From: Edaphochlamys debaryana
Taxonomy: Eukaryota; Chlorophyta; Chlorophyceae; Chlamydomonadales
Reading direction: 5' to 3'
Assembly (NCBI GenBank): GCA_016858145.1
Contig: JAEHOE010000124.1
Location: 62,001-126,000, forward strand
DNA length: 64,000 bases
Shown: positions 46,520-58,751 of the stretch, one piece after another
Layout of the letters: every line of letters starts with the position of its first letter
Numbering within the stretch: position 1 is the stretch's first letter
The notes under the pieces: model-generated
Databases searched by the model: none
What the model was told of the DNA's origin: nothing
What the model saw: only the letters and a program-made list of their open reading frames with translations
Made by a program: the position numbers and the translations under genes

Positions 46520-47845
46520 CAGCGGGCAGACGAGCTGCCGGCCCCACATGAGGGGGAGAGAGTCAACTTCCCCCGACAGCATCTGGTGCCGCCGCCCGGC
46601 CCGCCGCCCGGCCTGCCGCCTGCGCCGCTACCGCCTGATCCGTCATTACGAATCGTTGCGAAGGCCAAGACCCTGGGGGTAACAATTGCCAACACCGCCG
46701 CTCTGTGCAAGCCGGTCATCGCCTTGGAGGGAGTCTACTCGGCTCTAACCAAGCTGGTGTCCCTAAACCTGTCAGGCTTTGGGAGAGCTTCGTCGGCTTC
46801 TGGCTACGCAATCTCCAAGGTCCTGTACCACCTGGAATTCGCCTTTCCACCCCCGCCCGAGCTACAGCGCCTCTGCAGCACGGTCGCAGCCATGGTGGAC
46901 CGCAGCATGACGCCGGCGGCACACGCCAGCAACCCTCACGCTCGGCTGCCAGGCATAGGCTACAAGGCAATGTGCATCGCCCCGGAAGATGGCGGCCTCG
47001 GTCTCCTGACCCCCAAGAATGCCTTGGTGAACTCGCAGAACACACAGACCATACCAGAAAGTAGCACGCATCGAGGAGCGACCGCGGACTGACACCTCCT
47101 TCGGCCAGATGAGCTTCATTTTCGCTTGTTGGATGCTATGGACGGCTAGCGGAGAGACTGCATGTAAGGGCGAGCTCTGGGACTCAAGCTTAAAGGCGGC
47201 GTACTATGTTTCCTCGCACGTCCGGTCGTGGTTGCACTACTACGCTCGTCTGAGCCATAGGGTGTCAGCTAAGTTGGCTGGTAGGCGGGCCTTGTGCCGC
47301 GTCAGGCCACGATCGGCAGCCCTCGTGCCGCCGCATAGAAGGACTTCCCAACCATTCGCACGCAGAGCTAGCATGGTGCGGCATCTGCGGGGCTGTCCGG
47401 ACGAATGGCTTTGCGGAAAGGTGTGATGTTGTGTTCGATGTCATACATGCTGCGGGTGGTGCTCTGCTGGATGTCTTGGTGGCCCTCTGGTTGCCCGTGC
47501 GACGCTAGGGGCATTTTGGTGGGATGTTGTGACGCTGTGCCTGGTGGTGTGAGTCAGTGGTGGCCCTCGACGTGCCTGAACGTGCCTTGGCTCTTCACAG
47601 AACACGGGCCCGCTTGCGGGCCTAGACCGCTTCCCAGACATTTGCGCTTGGTAGGCCAAGCGCCAGAAAAGAAGTATTGAGGGGTCTCCCCTCGGCGACC
47701 CCCTCGTTGTGGTTCAACGACCAACAGTTGGCTGCAGCTGAGGGTGGTGCTGGTATGGAGGCCCATACCCTGTAGGTGGCGCTTTACGCTTAACCCCTCT
47801 CAGCTGGTGCTCGGAGGCGGTTCCTGCTGTAACCATCGCATCCTC
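46520..47845 (+). mobile_element. Non-LTR retrotransposon fragment 1 (5'-truncated, decayed)
   Basis: 46586-47092 is open and reads AKTLGVTIANTAALCKPVIA, then LNLSGFGRASSASGYAISKV, LYHLEFAFPPPPELQRL and later ...GGLGLL. This is the region just after the reverse transcriptase core in LINE elements (LGV-I, LS--GRA--A--Y-ISK-LYH, P--GGLG). After 47092 the frame is lost; 47109-47426 has further open sequence of uncertain status. The copy ends in the tail GTAGGTGGCGCT...GGAGGCGGTTCC...CCATCGCATCCTC at 47772-47845. No catalytic RT motif (YxDD) is within the fragment. Inactive. Confidence 0.6.
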
Positions 47846-47849
47846 CTCC

Positions 47850-49519
47850 CAGTGGTAAAACATGTACGGGGCCCGACAAGCGGTGCTGGCGACGCGCTGC
47901 GTGCTGGGCAGCTGCCCGAACCTCCACCGCTTCAGGCCAGTGTGGCCAACGGTCGCAATGGAGCTGCTCCGGCGAACGCACCCTGCCGTACACCCACTTT
48001 GCCTCTTCACCGCCCAGCGGGCAGGCCCCAACGCCGCCACCAAGGTGCTGGGAACCACGGTAAACAGCCCCTGCCCGACGCTGAACATGATAACGGGGGC
48101 ACTGCTCCATCTCCCCCGGGTTGAGGTCATCAAGAGCCCCGCGATGGGGCCGTGGGCTCACAGCGCGGCGTTATGGGGAAATCCGGCCCTCAGACCCGCA
48201 GCAGCGGGCCGTGGGGGGCTGGAAAGCATGTTTGCGGACCTGATGGGTATTAATGAACTGAGGACAGTTGGCCAGTTAGTGAGGGCCTACAGGGCAGGGG
48301 TGGGAGCAAGAGCTGGGCTCAATGGAGCCCAGGGGGCAGGCTGCCACCTATGGCTAGGAGCGAGTGCTCAAGAAGGGTGAAAGAAGACATCATCGTTGGC
48401 CTGTGGGGACGAGGGGGTTATGAGGCACTACCCGCAGCGCTCCGCAATGGCCCTGCGCTCCTGGGGAGGCTTGATAGCTTGATGAGCCATATCCCCACAC
48501 CGTGGGTACAAGCAGCAACGGAGGTGATAGAGAACCCGGACTTGGCCTGCCCAGAGGAGGAGGCATGGAAAGAACTTTTGGGATGCAGAGGTTGGCGGAT
48601 CGGACAGACACTTGTGCCAGCGGCTAGGCTGTCGGTGAGCTTGGCCACGGCCCTGCAGATGGAGCCCGCTTTTGAGTATGTGAAAGGCAAGCATTTGGAT
48701 TTTGTGGCAGAGGCTTTGAGTGGCGGGGCAGGGGACGAGTCGGATCTCTTAGATCTACAAGCCACCTTCCGCAGGCTGTGGGCCCTGTGCTGGGAGAACG
48801 TGTGGAAGGAAGCTTTTTGGCGCTTGGCGCTCAACGGTTTTACTGGCTTTTCAGCACATGAAGGGGGGGCCACGTGCCCATGTGAGATTGCAGTGCACGG
48901 AGGTGACAGGCTGCACCACTTTTGGAAGTGTTAATGGCACAGGGCTTGGTTGATGAGATGTGCGCATGTCTAGGGGGCGAACAGGGCATGCCGTGGACCT
49001 GGCTGCTTCGCCGGCTCAACCTTTGGCTTGCTCGACCTACGGAGGGAGTGGATCAGAGGGTCTGGGATGTGGTGTGTCTTGCAGCCACCACAGCCATGGA
49101 GAAGGGACGCCGATATCTTCACGCGACAAGGGAGAATGGGAACCGGCTCGGGGTGCTGAACCGAGGACGTGTGCTGGTGTCAGCTGAGTTTTTGGGGGCG
49201 CTTCACTCCTTCGCCGCGCTCAGGCCACCAAGAGGTTGGGAGACGATACCGGCGGACCACCCTTTCTTGCGAGTCTCCGATGGTAGATTGTATGTGCAGG
49301 AGCCCCCAGGCGTCCTGGCACTGATTGACGATGGCTAAAGACACGATGGTAGAATGATGAGGGGGGTTCTACGGGCCCGGCCCTAGCGACGTGGCGTGAT
49401 GACCGAAAGTCAGGCACGTAGCGTGGGTGTCGGTGTGCAGGTGGCACACCCAGTAGGTGGCGCTCCCGCTCAACCCCTCCCCTTCTGGAGGCGGTTCCTG
49501 CTGTACCCATCGCATCCTC
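47850..49519 (+). mobile_element. Non-LTR retrotransposon fragment 2 (5'-truncated, frameshifted)
   Basis: Begins at or just after the tail of fragment 1. Three open stretches in different frames: 47862-48380 (SAALWGNPALR..., FADLMGINELRTVGQLVRAY), 48350-48934 (WENVWKEAFWRLALNGFTGF, then CPCEIAVHGGDRLHHFWKC) and 48922-49338. The C-x-C...H-H-F-W-x-C end resembles the Cys/His motif near the C-terminus of plant and algal LINE proteins, and the preceding W--NP-L---GI---DL block fits the same region. Two frameshifts (about 48370 and about 48925) make it non-functional. It ends with the same tail as fragment 1 (49453-49519). Confidence 0.6.
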
Positions 49520-50312
49520 ATGACATCAGAGGCTGCAAGAGTCCAAGCCTACGGGTCTAAGCCCTACACATCCTGTCTTCCCGCCTAGCCACCCACAGAC
49601 CCACTCCGCTTCACGCGCTCCACCATTCATGGCAAAAGGCACGGCACATACCGGCACAACCCAGTGTCACCGTATAAGGCTGGCAACCCGACGTGGCAGG
49701 GGATGCGGGACGAGGGCTTGGGAACTGCAAGTGACGAGCGTCGATAACCAAAGACGAGCGCGAAGCGGCGGTTTGCACGTGCGTAGGCACAGTGTTGAGA
49801 CTGCTCGACTCGCCGTTTGCTTCTGTCTCTCACTGGGGCTGGTGTTGCCTCCTGATATGGGCAGGTGATATTAGCAGAGGCGCGCCTGACTTGCTCGCCG
49901 TGACTGACCCCGAGTCTTTCCTGGACGAGTATCAGCCCCTCCTGGACCGCTGGCCCGGCCCGAACGCTGACACGATAGATGGCGTGTAGTTGAAACACTC
50001 GAGAGGGGCAGGGCGACTGTCGCGCAGGGCGGAAAGTCGATCCGTACATGGGGCTCCCGCGGAGAGTGGGAGCGTGGGAGAGTGGAGAGTGCTGGAGATC
50101 AAAAGTTTTATTTGCACACACGCATTAACATCAAGTACTCTGCATTCCAGCAATACGCGGTGCTCCGCTCTGCAGCGACGCGTCCAGGGACGTTAGTTCC
50201 GCGCTCCGAGTTTGCCATCAAGTTGGCCGCTGTTCGCCATGAAAGACGAACACCTGCTGTAGAAGAAGTCAGCCACAGCCGACGCCCGCCTACCTGGAGA
50301 AGGCATCCTTCC
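49520..50312. other. Intergenic region upstream of the protease gene
   Basis: About 790 bp from the retrotransposon tail to the protease ATG. No gene recognised. The last part is presumably promoter and 5' untranslated region. Confidence 0.4.
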
Positions 50313-53300
50313 ATGGCTCCTCGGCTCGGGCTACTGGCCATCGCGTGCGCCATACTTCTTCTTCGGTTCTGTGAAGGTGCTCGTGTGGCCGCCGAGCATC
50401 GAGCCGCGTTACACTCGACTGGAGCGCGGAGGTGGGACTGGGTCTGGGAGTCTGGGTAGGACCTTGCAGCCAAGCCTGAGCTCGCTGAAAAGTCCGCAAC
50501 ACGAGGCAGGAGCTGCTGGCGGTGGGGCGTTTCGGCAGGCGTCCTACCTCCGTTGGCAGCTACCTTGTCCTCCCAGTGTTCATGCAGCTGCCCCCCGCGG
50601 CCTGCGTAAGCCGTTCGTCCTGCTTCAAGGCAAACAACTTGCAACTCGGAACGCAGCCAGCGCGCTTACCCGGCGCACGCCACCCAATTACTAGACACTT
50701 GGCGAGATACGAAAGCGCTGCCGTGCCTCAGAGTACCGCTCTAAGCGGTCTCAGAGCAGTAGCTCCAGCTCTAGGGGTGGCGGGACGCGTCTTGGGGTGG
50801 TTGGTGTCGTGTGCAGCGGCCACCCGCCTTGCCGGCCCGCTCGGCGCCTCCGCCGGCCCGCCGAGCAACCTTATTCGGTCCGCTTTGTGCGGCCATACGG
50901 CCATACGGCCACCACGCGGCTGCACGTATTGATGTGACACACGGACTGCTGATGAAGGGGTTGTAGCTCGGCCGCTCGGCGCCAGTATACGCCGTGACAA
51001 ACTTCTCAGGCGCAATCCATCCTGACGTCGGAAACCCTCTACCCTCTGCACAGGTCGCTGCGAGCAACCGAGCAGCGACGACGAGGCGACTGTCGGCGTT
51101 GCACCGTCGACCACGTGCCTGTCTGCACAGCAGACGGCCTGGAAGTCCAGAATGCCTGCATTGCCGATTGCCAAGGCCTAAAGGCATCGACAGAGCTTTG
51201 CGGCCACCCCGACGCTCGCGCCGTTGACACGTCAGCCACAGTAGGCAGCTCGCAGGCTCAGGCGGAGGGCGCCGCCGGACGTAACGGCGCCAGGGGAACC
51301 CCTCCCGCTGCTGCGCAGCGACGGACTCTGTCGGGAGCGTCGGCGGCGGCGGGCGCTACGCAGCCACAGCGTCGGAGCGTCCAGCAGGCCGCTTCCGCCG
51401 ATCCGGCCCTGGGCGCGGCAGCGTCGGCGCCCCGCGGCGGCCAGGGCAGCGCGGAGGAGGACGGCGGCGACGCTGGCGGCGACAGCGCCCGTCGCCACGT
51501 CAGCTTCACGGACATGACTCAGTTCTCCAACGAAGGCTACGCGCTGATCGGGGTCCTGGGCGACGACGGGCAGCGCCGTTCCGCGGGACAGCCTATCGAC
51601 GTCTCGCGTCGCCGCAGCGCCCAGTCATTGTGAGTTTACACTTGTGCGCGCCGTCTTTCACACCTCCGTCGCACGCTCCCGTGCGGGTTCTGCTTCTTCC
51701 CGAGCGTGCTTGAGCCCTGTGTCTGACGGTCTCTGTTGTTGCTCGTCCGTGCGCCTCTGCCCCGTGGCCCCGCAGGCCGCCCCATGGGTCGCCGTTGATG
51801 AGGGTGCCGTTCACGCTGGCGCAGCAGGGCGACCCCACGCGACGCTGGAATCGGCCCGAAGACCTGCCCAACCTCATCTTCTACCGCGTAACGCCCGACG
51901 GTCTGCTGTACGCCAAGGTAAGGACACAGAGTTAATCTCATCGGCGTCTCATCCGAACCTCGAAGGCTCATGACTGGAGTGCAGTGTCTGAGCGCACGGT
52001 TTCCCCGTCACCCACCGCCACTGAACGCAGGCGCTCAACGATCGGGAAATGGGCGAGTACAGGTCCAAGGCGGCACGCGGCTCGGCATTCAGCCCTTCAT
52101 GGAAAGGCACGGTACCGTCGGACGGCGAGCCGCCCCCGTCGCCCCCGCCGCCGCCCCCGTCGCCCCCGCCCCCCTCGCCCCGGCCCCCGTCGCCCCGGCC
52201 TCCGTCGCCTCGGCCTCCGTCGCCCCGGCCACCGTCGCCCCGGCCTCCGTCGCCCCGGCCTCCATCGCCCCGGCCTCCGCCGCCCAGGCCTCCGTCGCCC
52301 CGGCCACCGTCGCCCGCACCCCCGTCGCCCCCACCCCCGTCGCCCCCGCCACCGTCCCCTCCGCCCCCTCCCCCGCCACCGTCCCCTCCGCCCCCTCCCC
52401 CGCCACCGTCGCCTCCACCGCCCACCACACCCTCACCGCCCATCGCGCCCTCGCCGCCCTTCCTGCCCCCTCCGCCCAAGGTCCCCCTCACGCCCAACAC
52501 GCCCTCCCCGCCGATCGTGCCCTCGCCGCCAAACGCGCCCGCTCCGCCCCACTCCCCAGTGGCTGAAGACGACGACGATCAGTCGCCCCCGGAGCCTGCC
52601 GAGGCCGAAGAGCCCGGGGAGGCCGAGGAACCCGAGGAGGAGGACGAACCCGAGGAGGAAGGCGAGGGTGCCAAGGCCGAAGCCAGCATCGCTGCCGGCA
52701 TCCGTCGCGCGCTACTGCGTGCCCGCGCCAGCGCCAGCGCCGGGGCCCACGGCTCCAGCCACCCGGGCGAGGACCAGGCGGGCCCACGGGTCGGTGTCGA
52801 GATAGGCGACGCGGGCCTGGGCGCCACCCGCCGCCGCAAGCTGGGCTGGGTCCTCGGGATGGACAACCGCACGGAGGAGCTGTCCACGTCGGATACGAAG
52901 GTCAACTCCCGGGTCAACGGCCGCCTGGCGTTCCGCAACCCCGCCACCGGGGCCAGCGGCTGGTGCAGCGGCTCGCTCATCAGCGCCAACGCCGTGCTCA
53001 CCGCCGCGCACTGCGTGTACAACATCGGCTCCGGTGTGTGGTACGACATGATGACGTTCACGCCGGGGCAGCGCAGCCCCAGCGGCTCGGCGCCCTGGGG
53101 CACCTTCAACGTGCGCTACATGGTGAGCCCCCCAGCCGGCCCGGGTTTGGCACGCAGCCCCTGCCACGCCTCGGCCCTCGCCGCCTGTCGGTCCCAGCTG
53201 ACATTCCACCGCCTCAGTACCGATGCTCGTGTACTCGTGTGACGGTGCATAGCATGAGTGGACCCTGTCAGCCGCAAACTCCTCAAAGTTGACGCTCTCA

Positions 53301-54223
53301 ACGGGTGCTTCCCTCCCCCTCGTGCTTGCGCCCTGCAGACCTACACCAACCTCTTCACGTCCACCACCCCCGGCTACGACTTGGCCGTGGTGGTGCTCCT
53401 CAACACCAACATTGGCAGCAGCCTCGGCTTTCTGGGCTACGGATACGACTGCACGTCCACGGCCTTCCAGCTCGTAACCATGGGCTACCCAGGTGCGCGG
53501 CGGGCATGTGGACAGCGGCTGGGGCCGCACTGACGTGGGTTGGAAGGTCGCTGAGTTGGGTCCGTGAGGCTCCGTGGAGCCTTCGTCACAGCCTCGCACC
53601 TGGCCACCTGCCTGCCGGTATTGCAGCCCTGGCCCCGTCTTGATACCCCGCTTCTTCTTACGCGCTGGCCTTTTCTTACGCGGCCCTGTATCTCCCGGTC
53701 TGCAGGTGACAAGCCGCTTGGGAGCCGCTGGAAGAACAACTGCACCACGCCAGTGACCAACGTGTGCACGCTGCCCAGCTCGGGCCTGCTGATGACTTGC
53801 GACACGGTCGAGGGACAGTCCGGGTCACCCATGTTCATGGCAACGAACAACGTTGCGCGCTTCGTGGTTAGCTACGAGACAACGAGCGGAACGCTGATGA
53901 ACGGCGCGGCGGTCATCAACGCCAACACGTTCCCGTTCATTCAGAGCACATGCATGACCTGGACCCCCTCGCCGCCGCCGCCCCCGTCGCCGCCGCCGCC
54001 TCGGCCGCCGCCCCCGTCGCCGCCGCCGCCTCGGCCGCCGCCCCCGTCGCCGCCGCCGCCTCGGCCGCCGCCCCCGTCGCCGCCCCCGCCTCGGCCGCCG
54101 CCGCCGTCGCCGCCGCCCCGGCCACCGCCGCCCCGACCGCCTTCACCCCGCCCACCGTCGCCTCGGCCTCGGCCACTTACCAAGACAGGCCGACACCGAA
54201 CGAACAGGCGGCTCGGGTCCTAG
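50313..54223 (+). CDS. Secreted V8-like serine protease with Kazal-like segment and Pro-rich linkers
   Basis: Six exons: 50313-50431, 51054-51629, 51776-51917, 52031-53122, 53339-53492, 53706-54223; phases agree, 866 residues. Residues 1-23 are a signal peptide (RLGLLAIACAILLLRFCEG). About 53-80 (CRRCTVDHVPVCTADG, then NACIADC) follow the Kazal spacing PVC-x-x-DG-x-x-x-x-N-x-C-x-x-x-C. A Pro/Ser/Arg spacer of the hydroxyproline-rich type spans about 312-455, followed by an acidic stretch. The protease domain has the full triad: LTAAHC (His about 606), GYDLAVVVL (Asp about 657) and GQSGSP (Ser about 733). GYPGDKPLGSRW matches glutamyl endopeptidase (V8, S1B) enzymes better than trypsin. A second PPPPSPPPPR tail (about 784-850) ends the protein. 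Probably secreted to the cell wall or extracellular matrix. Substrate specificity is inferred only from family resemblance. Confidence 0.85.
52132..52425 (+). repeat. Pro-Ser-Arg coding repeat of the protease spacer
   Basis: Imperfect 15-base units (CCGTCGCCCCGGCCT, encoding PSPRP) followed by PPPSPPPP units. The array is in frame within exon 4. Such SP-rich stretches are typical sites of hydroxyproline O-glycosylation in volvocine wall proteins. Confidence 0.9.
53965..54170 (+). repeat. Pro-Ser-Arg coding repeat at the protease C-terminus
   Basis: Four or more units of about 30 bases, each encoding PPPPSPPPPR, inside the last exon. Followed by SPRPPSPRPRPLTKTGRHRT and the stop codon. Confidence 0.9.
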
Positions 54224-54886
54224 GAGCTTCTTCGAGATTGCAGGGAGCCAGGAGTTTCGATACCGAAATTGTTGTGCTGGCTAAGAAGGCTTACGGCTTG
54301 GCAACAACGCCTTAACCACCTGCCTCTCCCATCCGCCAGTCAAGAGGGGCCTTGGGGCCCGTGTGCGCTCCGCGTACTCTGCGAGCGTCGGCTTGCTTGA
54401 CGGGGTTAGCCAGAGGCCAGGGCAGAGGAGGCAGCAGCGGCCCTTCCTGGTCCTTGCTCGTGTTACGGTTATGATCATGGTCTTGGAAGGTTGCCTAGAG
54501 ATAGCAGCTTTCCTATATCCACTTTCACCCCTCAAGGCGTGCTAAGGCGCGACCTCAGAGGCGATAGCGCTCTGCATGCGCCCAAGTCGTAAGGGCTAGC
54601 AGAGCTTGCAGGACAGGTCGCGCTCGTACCGGGCAAATATTCATCTAGCGTTCTGGCATTCTTGTTGTGACCGTTGTCATCGTTTCAGTCCTTACCACAC
54701 GCCCACGCCTGCGTCCGTCTTGGCTATCGCGTGCTAAGCTCAATCGGTCCTTGGCGGCAAGGCGCCGAGCGGTCTTTGAGCCTCAATGCGGTTTCGCAAG
54801 ACGGGCGGGTGTCCCGTGGGTGTGACCTCACTCTTCACTTTCATTGTGCTTGGCCTCGTTTAACGGGGCCAGTTTAGGCTTATCCT

Positions 54887-54939
54887 GAAGGCATCAGACG
54901 AAGGCATCAGACGAAGGCATCAGACGAAGGCATCAGACG
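54887..54939. repeat. 13-bp tandem repeat, four units
   Basis: GAAGGCATCAGAC repeated four times without substitution, ending in GAGC. Confidence 0.95.
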
Positions 54940-56640
54940 AGCTTGACCCTGGCAACATTGTGGATTCCGTCCGCGGTCGGCGGCTTACGGAGGCAGCTCG
55001 GGGAGCTGGTGGGTAGGGTGGACCGTGTTTTGAGTGACTGTGCATGGCGCATTGAAGGTTGGGGAAGTTGGGGAAGCATGTCTTGCAATTCATGGGACGG
55101 GCAACACTTCCTCGTATGAGTGGGACATGCAGCTCCTGAACAAGGGCAGTTTACCAAATGGCTCCTCTCGCTGAAATATGCGACATGGTGCGGGCCGACG
55201 GCGGTGGGTACCGGTACTGCTCAGTGCCATCTAAAGACAGTGAAGGCAAGGCAGCGTGGTTTCTTATGTGGGAAGGGGGCATATGTGCTGTTGTGCGGAT
55301 AACCGCACGTAACTAAGCTTGTCGTGAAGGGATTTAGGAATTAAGCAGGGTGCTTCCGAGGTGGAGCCTCGATGGACCACCTCTCTGGGGCGGTTGTGAC
55401 GGGAGCACTGGTGCGATAAAGAGGCTAGCCTCAGGCTATTCATCCTCGTGTGTTTTGACGTTTGTGCACGTCTCCTTTCTTTGGCGGGAAGGCTCTGGGC
55501 GGCTGGGCTCGAGCATGCTGATTGGGATGAGGCCCGACTGTACCGCTTATGTGGGACGTTGGGGCCATAGAAGAGACTTAATTGGGGGGCTAATGCTGCG
55601 GCTGGCCCATGGCGTCGAGCTTAGATTGAGTGCTGCATGACGTACCACTCTGCGGGCCGGAGGGCCTTGGACGATGAAAGCGGCTGCCATCGCACTCGCA
55701 AGCATGGTGTGGCGTGGCGCAGTCCTTTGCCGTCCGTTGCGGCATGACGGGGTCCGCCCTCCCGAAATCGAAGAATCGAGCGGAAGCACAGGGAAATGAC
55801 AGGGCCCAAGTGAGGGCGGTCCTGGCCGTGGGTGGTGCCAGTCACCTGGCAGTGTCTGACCCCGTGTGCCTAGGCCCGGTCTGTGGCTGCGTTTGACGTT
55901 GACCAATCCTTGAACTCTGCTGGTCGCGCGCTTGCGCTTGAGGCGTGTCCTTTCGGGAACGTCAGGAGGGAGCTGTGGAGGTTGAATAGACCGCGACATA
56001 TCGGTAATTGGCTCAAATTGGGGGTCTTCATTCGGCTGTCATTAGCTCTGCACAGTAGCCCTTGGCGCAGTGTCGATAGCGGCTAGCGTGGTATCACGTA
56101 CCCCGCCGGTGGTGTGCAGTGGTTCGTTGTTATAGGCGTGTGCGGTTCACCGCATCTGTAGTCTCGAAGGGGGTTCTTGCACATTCATTTTGGACCAGCT
56201 GGCATTGCGCAGCTGACGGCCACCCCGTGCCATTCTGGCGCTGTATTTCTCTCAGGTCCACGCTCTGTCGTGCCTGTCCGGTTGACTGTAGGACCTAGGG
56301 CCCATTGGCGGGTTGGCGGTCCGGAGTGGAGGGAACGCGGCACTCTGCGGTTCTCGTCTGCGGCGGAGCATCGCACCCTACTTTAACAATAACCGTGTTT
56401 GCTTCTTTCAGACGCTTTGTGCCCTGTGAGGCCGCGGCTTGAGCCCTTGAGGCTTGAGCCCCGGACCCAAGCGCCGGACCGAGCCCCACCGGGCCTGCAC
56501 CGCCAGCACCGGGCACGCGAGCTGGACAGGCACATACGGTAGGCACAGCTGAAGCAGTAACCGGAGAGACCGACTCTGTTGGCACCAGCTCCCTCGCCGC
56601 CCAGCTACCAGCGTTGAGGGCTTGAGGCCGAGGCGCTCTT

Positions 56641-56663
56641 AAAAATAATAATAATAATAATAG
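56641..56663. repeat. AAT microsatellite
   Basis: AAAAATAATAATAATAATAA and two more bases: seven AAT units in a GC-rich setting. Confidence 0.95.
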
Positions 56664-58751
56664 GCTACGCCGGGTGAGACCAGAGTTTCCTCAGGGGGGC
56701 CCTGGCGTGTGTTAAGGGGACGGCCCTGTGGGCCGTCACCGAGAGCAGGCACAGAAGTACCCCTACCCCTACCCCCCTAGACGTCTGGCGCTCTTAGGCA
56801 TACTCCATGCAGCAAGGCCATGTCTGCGTCGGCTCTCGGCTGGTCCGCCGGGCGGACTCCGCCCCCGCGTTTACCCCGCGTTACCGGCTGGGGGGCCAGA
56901 TCCGGCTAGCTGCACGTTGCATTGGCCCCCGCACTTCTGTGTTTCAAAGCGTCGCCATTGAAAGCGGTGGGGCGTGGGGGCCGCACACTGATATGAGCAG
57001 AGCCCGTTGTGTCCTGGCCTGCCCGAGTGCCTGGCATGTGTCAACCAAAGGCCAGCCTCTAGAGCCTACACCAGCCCCTGACAGTCCTACGCGGCTATGC
57101 ACCGTCGCCTACCCTGGCAAGCTGAGCACACACCGTAATCGGCTTCAGGAGTCCAGGATCCCCGGGCCGTACCCTCGGGCGCTCGCTTGCACTGGACATC
57201 TGCTTCACGACCCTCAAGGTTCGATTGCTGTACACACCTTCATGTTCGCACATCATCCCCTTGCTCCGGCTGAGGAGCCTGACCCAAACAGCTTCACATC
57301 GCACAGGTCCCCTGGCTCCCTCAGACTTGGTCAGCCCATACCACTTGGCGCGCTTTCTCATTACTAGTAACGTCTACAGAGTCTACAGACAATCCACACA
57401 AACGGATGAAGAACCGGCGCGTTTATTGTCAGGGCCTTAGCATTAGGCTCTGCACGGCAGCTCCGCGTGCGCCGCATTAAGATAACCTTGCCCTCCATAG
57501 ACCGAGCATTCTGGGTGCTCCCGGGGTGCCCGGCCCTTAGCATGCCGTGCAGCGCAATGCACGCCGCCCCCGATCACAGCTTCATCCAAACAGCCTGTCT
57601 TGCTCCATGGCACTGATACTTGCACAGCGAATCCCCCAAACACACAGCGAGTCCTGCCGCAGACAAGCACGGCATGGACACGGTACGGCCGCACGGCCCA
57701 CAACCCATACCTCGCGCTCTGCGCCTTCTCCAGCCCATATCTCTGCGGTCTCCCGCAAGGCCAGACGCGCCCCGCTGTTTCCCCACCACACTTCCGCGGC
57801 AGGCTGCTTGTAACATCTCTGGGCCACACGTCAAGGGGACGGTCAAGCATACGCAAGAACGGCAAGTGCCACCTGCCCGCTTGGAGGCAACAACAACTTA
57901 AGAGCTATAGAAGCAAGGTCGAGGCAAAGTACATAGCACAAGGTTGACGTAGTAAGGGACAAACCGCGCGACAGTAAGCGCCTAGGCACTCAACACCCCC
58001 ACACCTAGGTGCCTGCGCCTGGTGAAGACTCGAAGGCCTCAAGGGCCAAACTAAAGCGACGCACATCCTAAATCACTGCCACCAGGTTAAATGAGCCGCC
58101 GCTAAACGACAAGGGCGGCGGCGCTGCAAGCCTCATGGGGGCCAACCACTTGGTTTAGGGAATCTGGCCCCAATGCTTCCGCCTTGATGAATTGCACCGC
58201 TGCCCTGAGTCCGCTGGAGCAAGCATACAGCACGCGATGGCATCCAACAGCCCAACACCTGTTCCTACTGCACCCTGGCCTGACACCCGCCCACACCCCT
58301 GCTAGAGATGGCACACGACCAAGAAGACACAAGAGGCCAGCATTGTCCTGCTCATGCATCCCGCATTCTGCGCTTCACACAGCGCGAGCGCTCCCACCGC
58401 GAGCCAGCGCGGCACCTTCAACCCCGCTCCAGTCTGCGAGGCCTCCTCCTCCCCTGCACGACCTCCCACACACGCATGCTGCGGCAACATTGTCTTTCAA
58501 GGGCATCGCTTCAAGCCGACCCGTACTACCGGTATGCTTGGCACCATACAAACACCCCCTTGCCACACGCCAGGGTCGCCAATGCCAATGGCCATGGCAC
58601 GCGGCCCACGCCCAGATGATGACCAGCGCCCACGCCTCGCCAACCTGCGCTCCAAAGCTGCGGCGGTTGCCATTACCGGCATCCCGCAGCTGCTGCGCCG
58701 GCCGCGAAAACCTCCTGGGCCCAGGGTAGCGGCCCCTGGGCCTGCCTGGGC

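Larger units (their letters stand above)
54224..58751. other. 4.5-kb region with no recognised gene
   Basis: Between the protease stop and the haemoglobin stop, with the two genes converging. It is less GC-rich than its neighbours, especially 54.5-56.7 kb. Open frames are short and without family motifs. It contains the 13-bp tandem repeat (54887-54939) and an AAT microsatellite (56644-56662). It may hold decayed transposons or a non-coding transcript. The right part must include the haemoglobin 3' untranslated region. Confidence 0.45.

Noticed and set aside
54224..57430. Short open frames in the 54-57 kb region as genes
   Set aside because: All are short, in several frames, with no motifs, no consistent splice signals and codon usage unlike the neighbouring GC3-rich genes.
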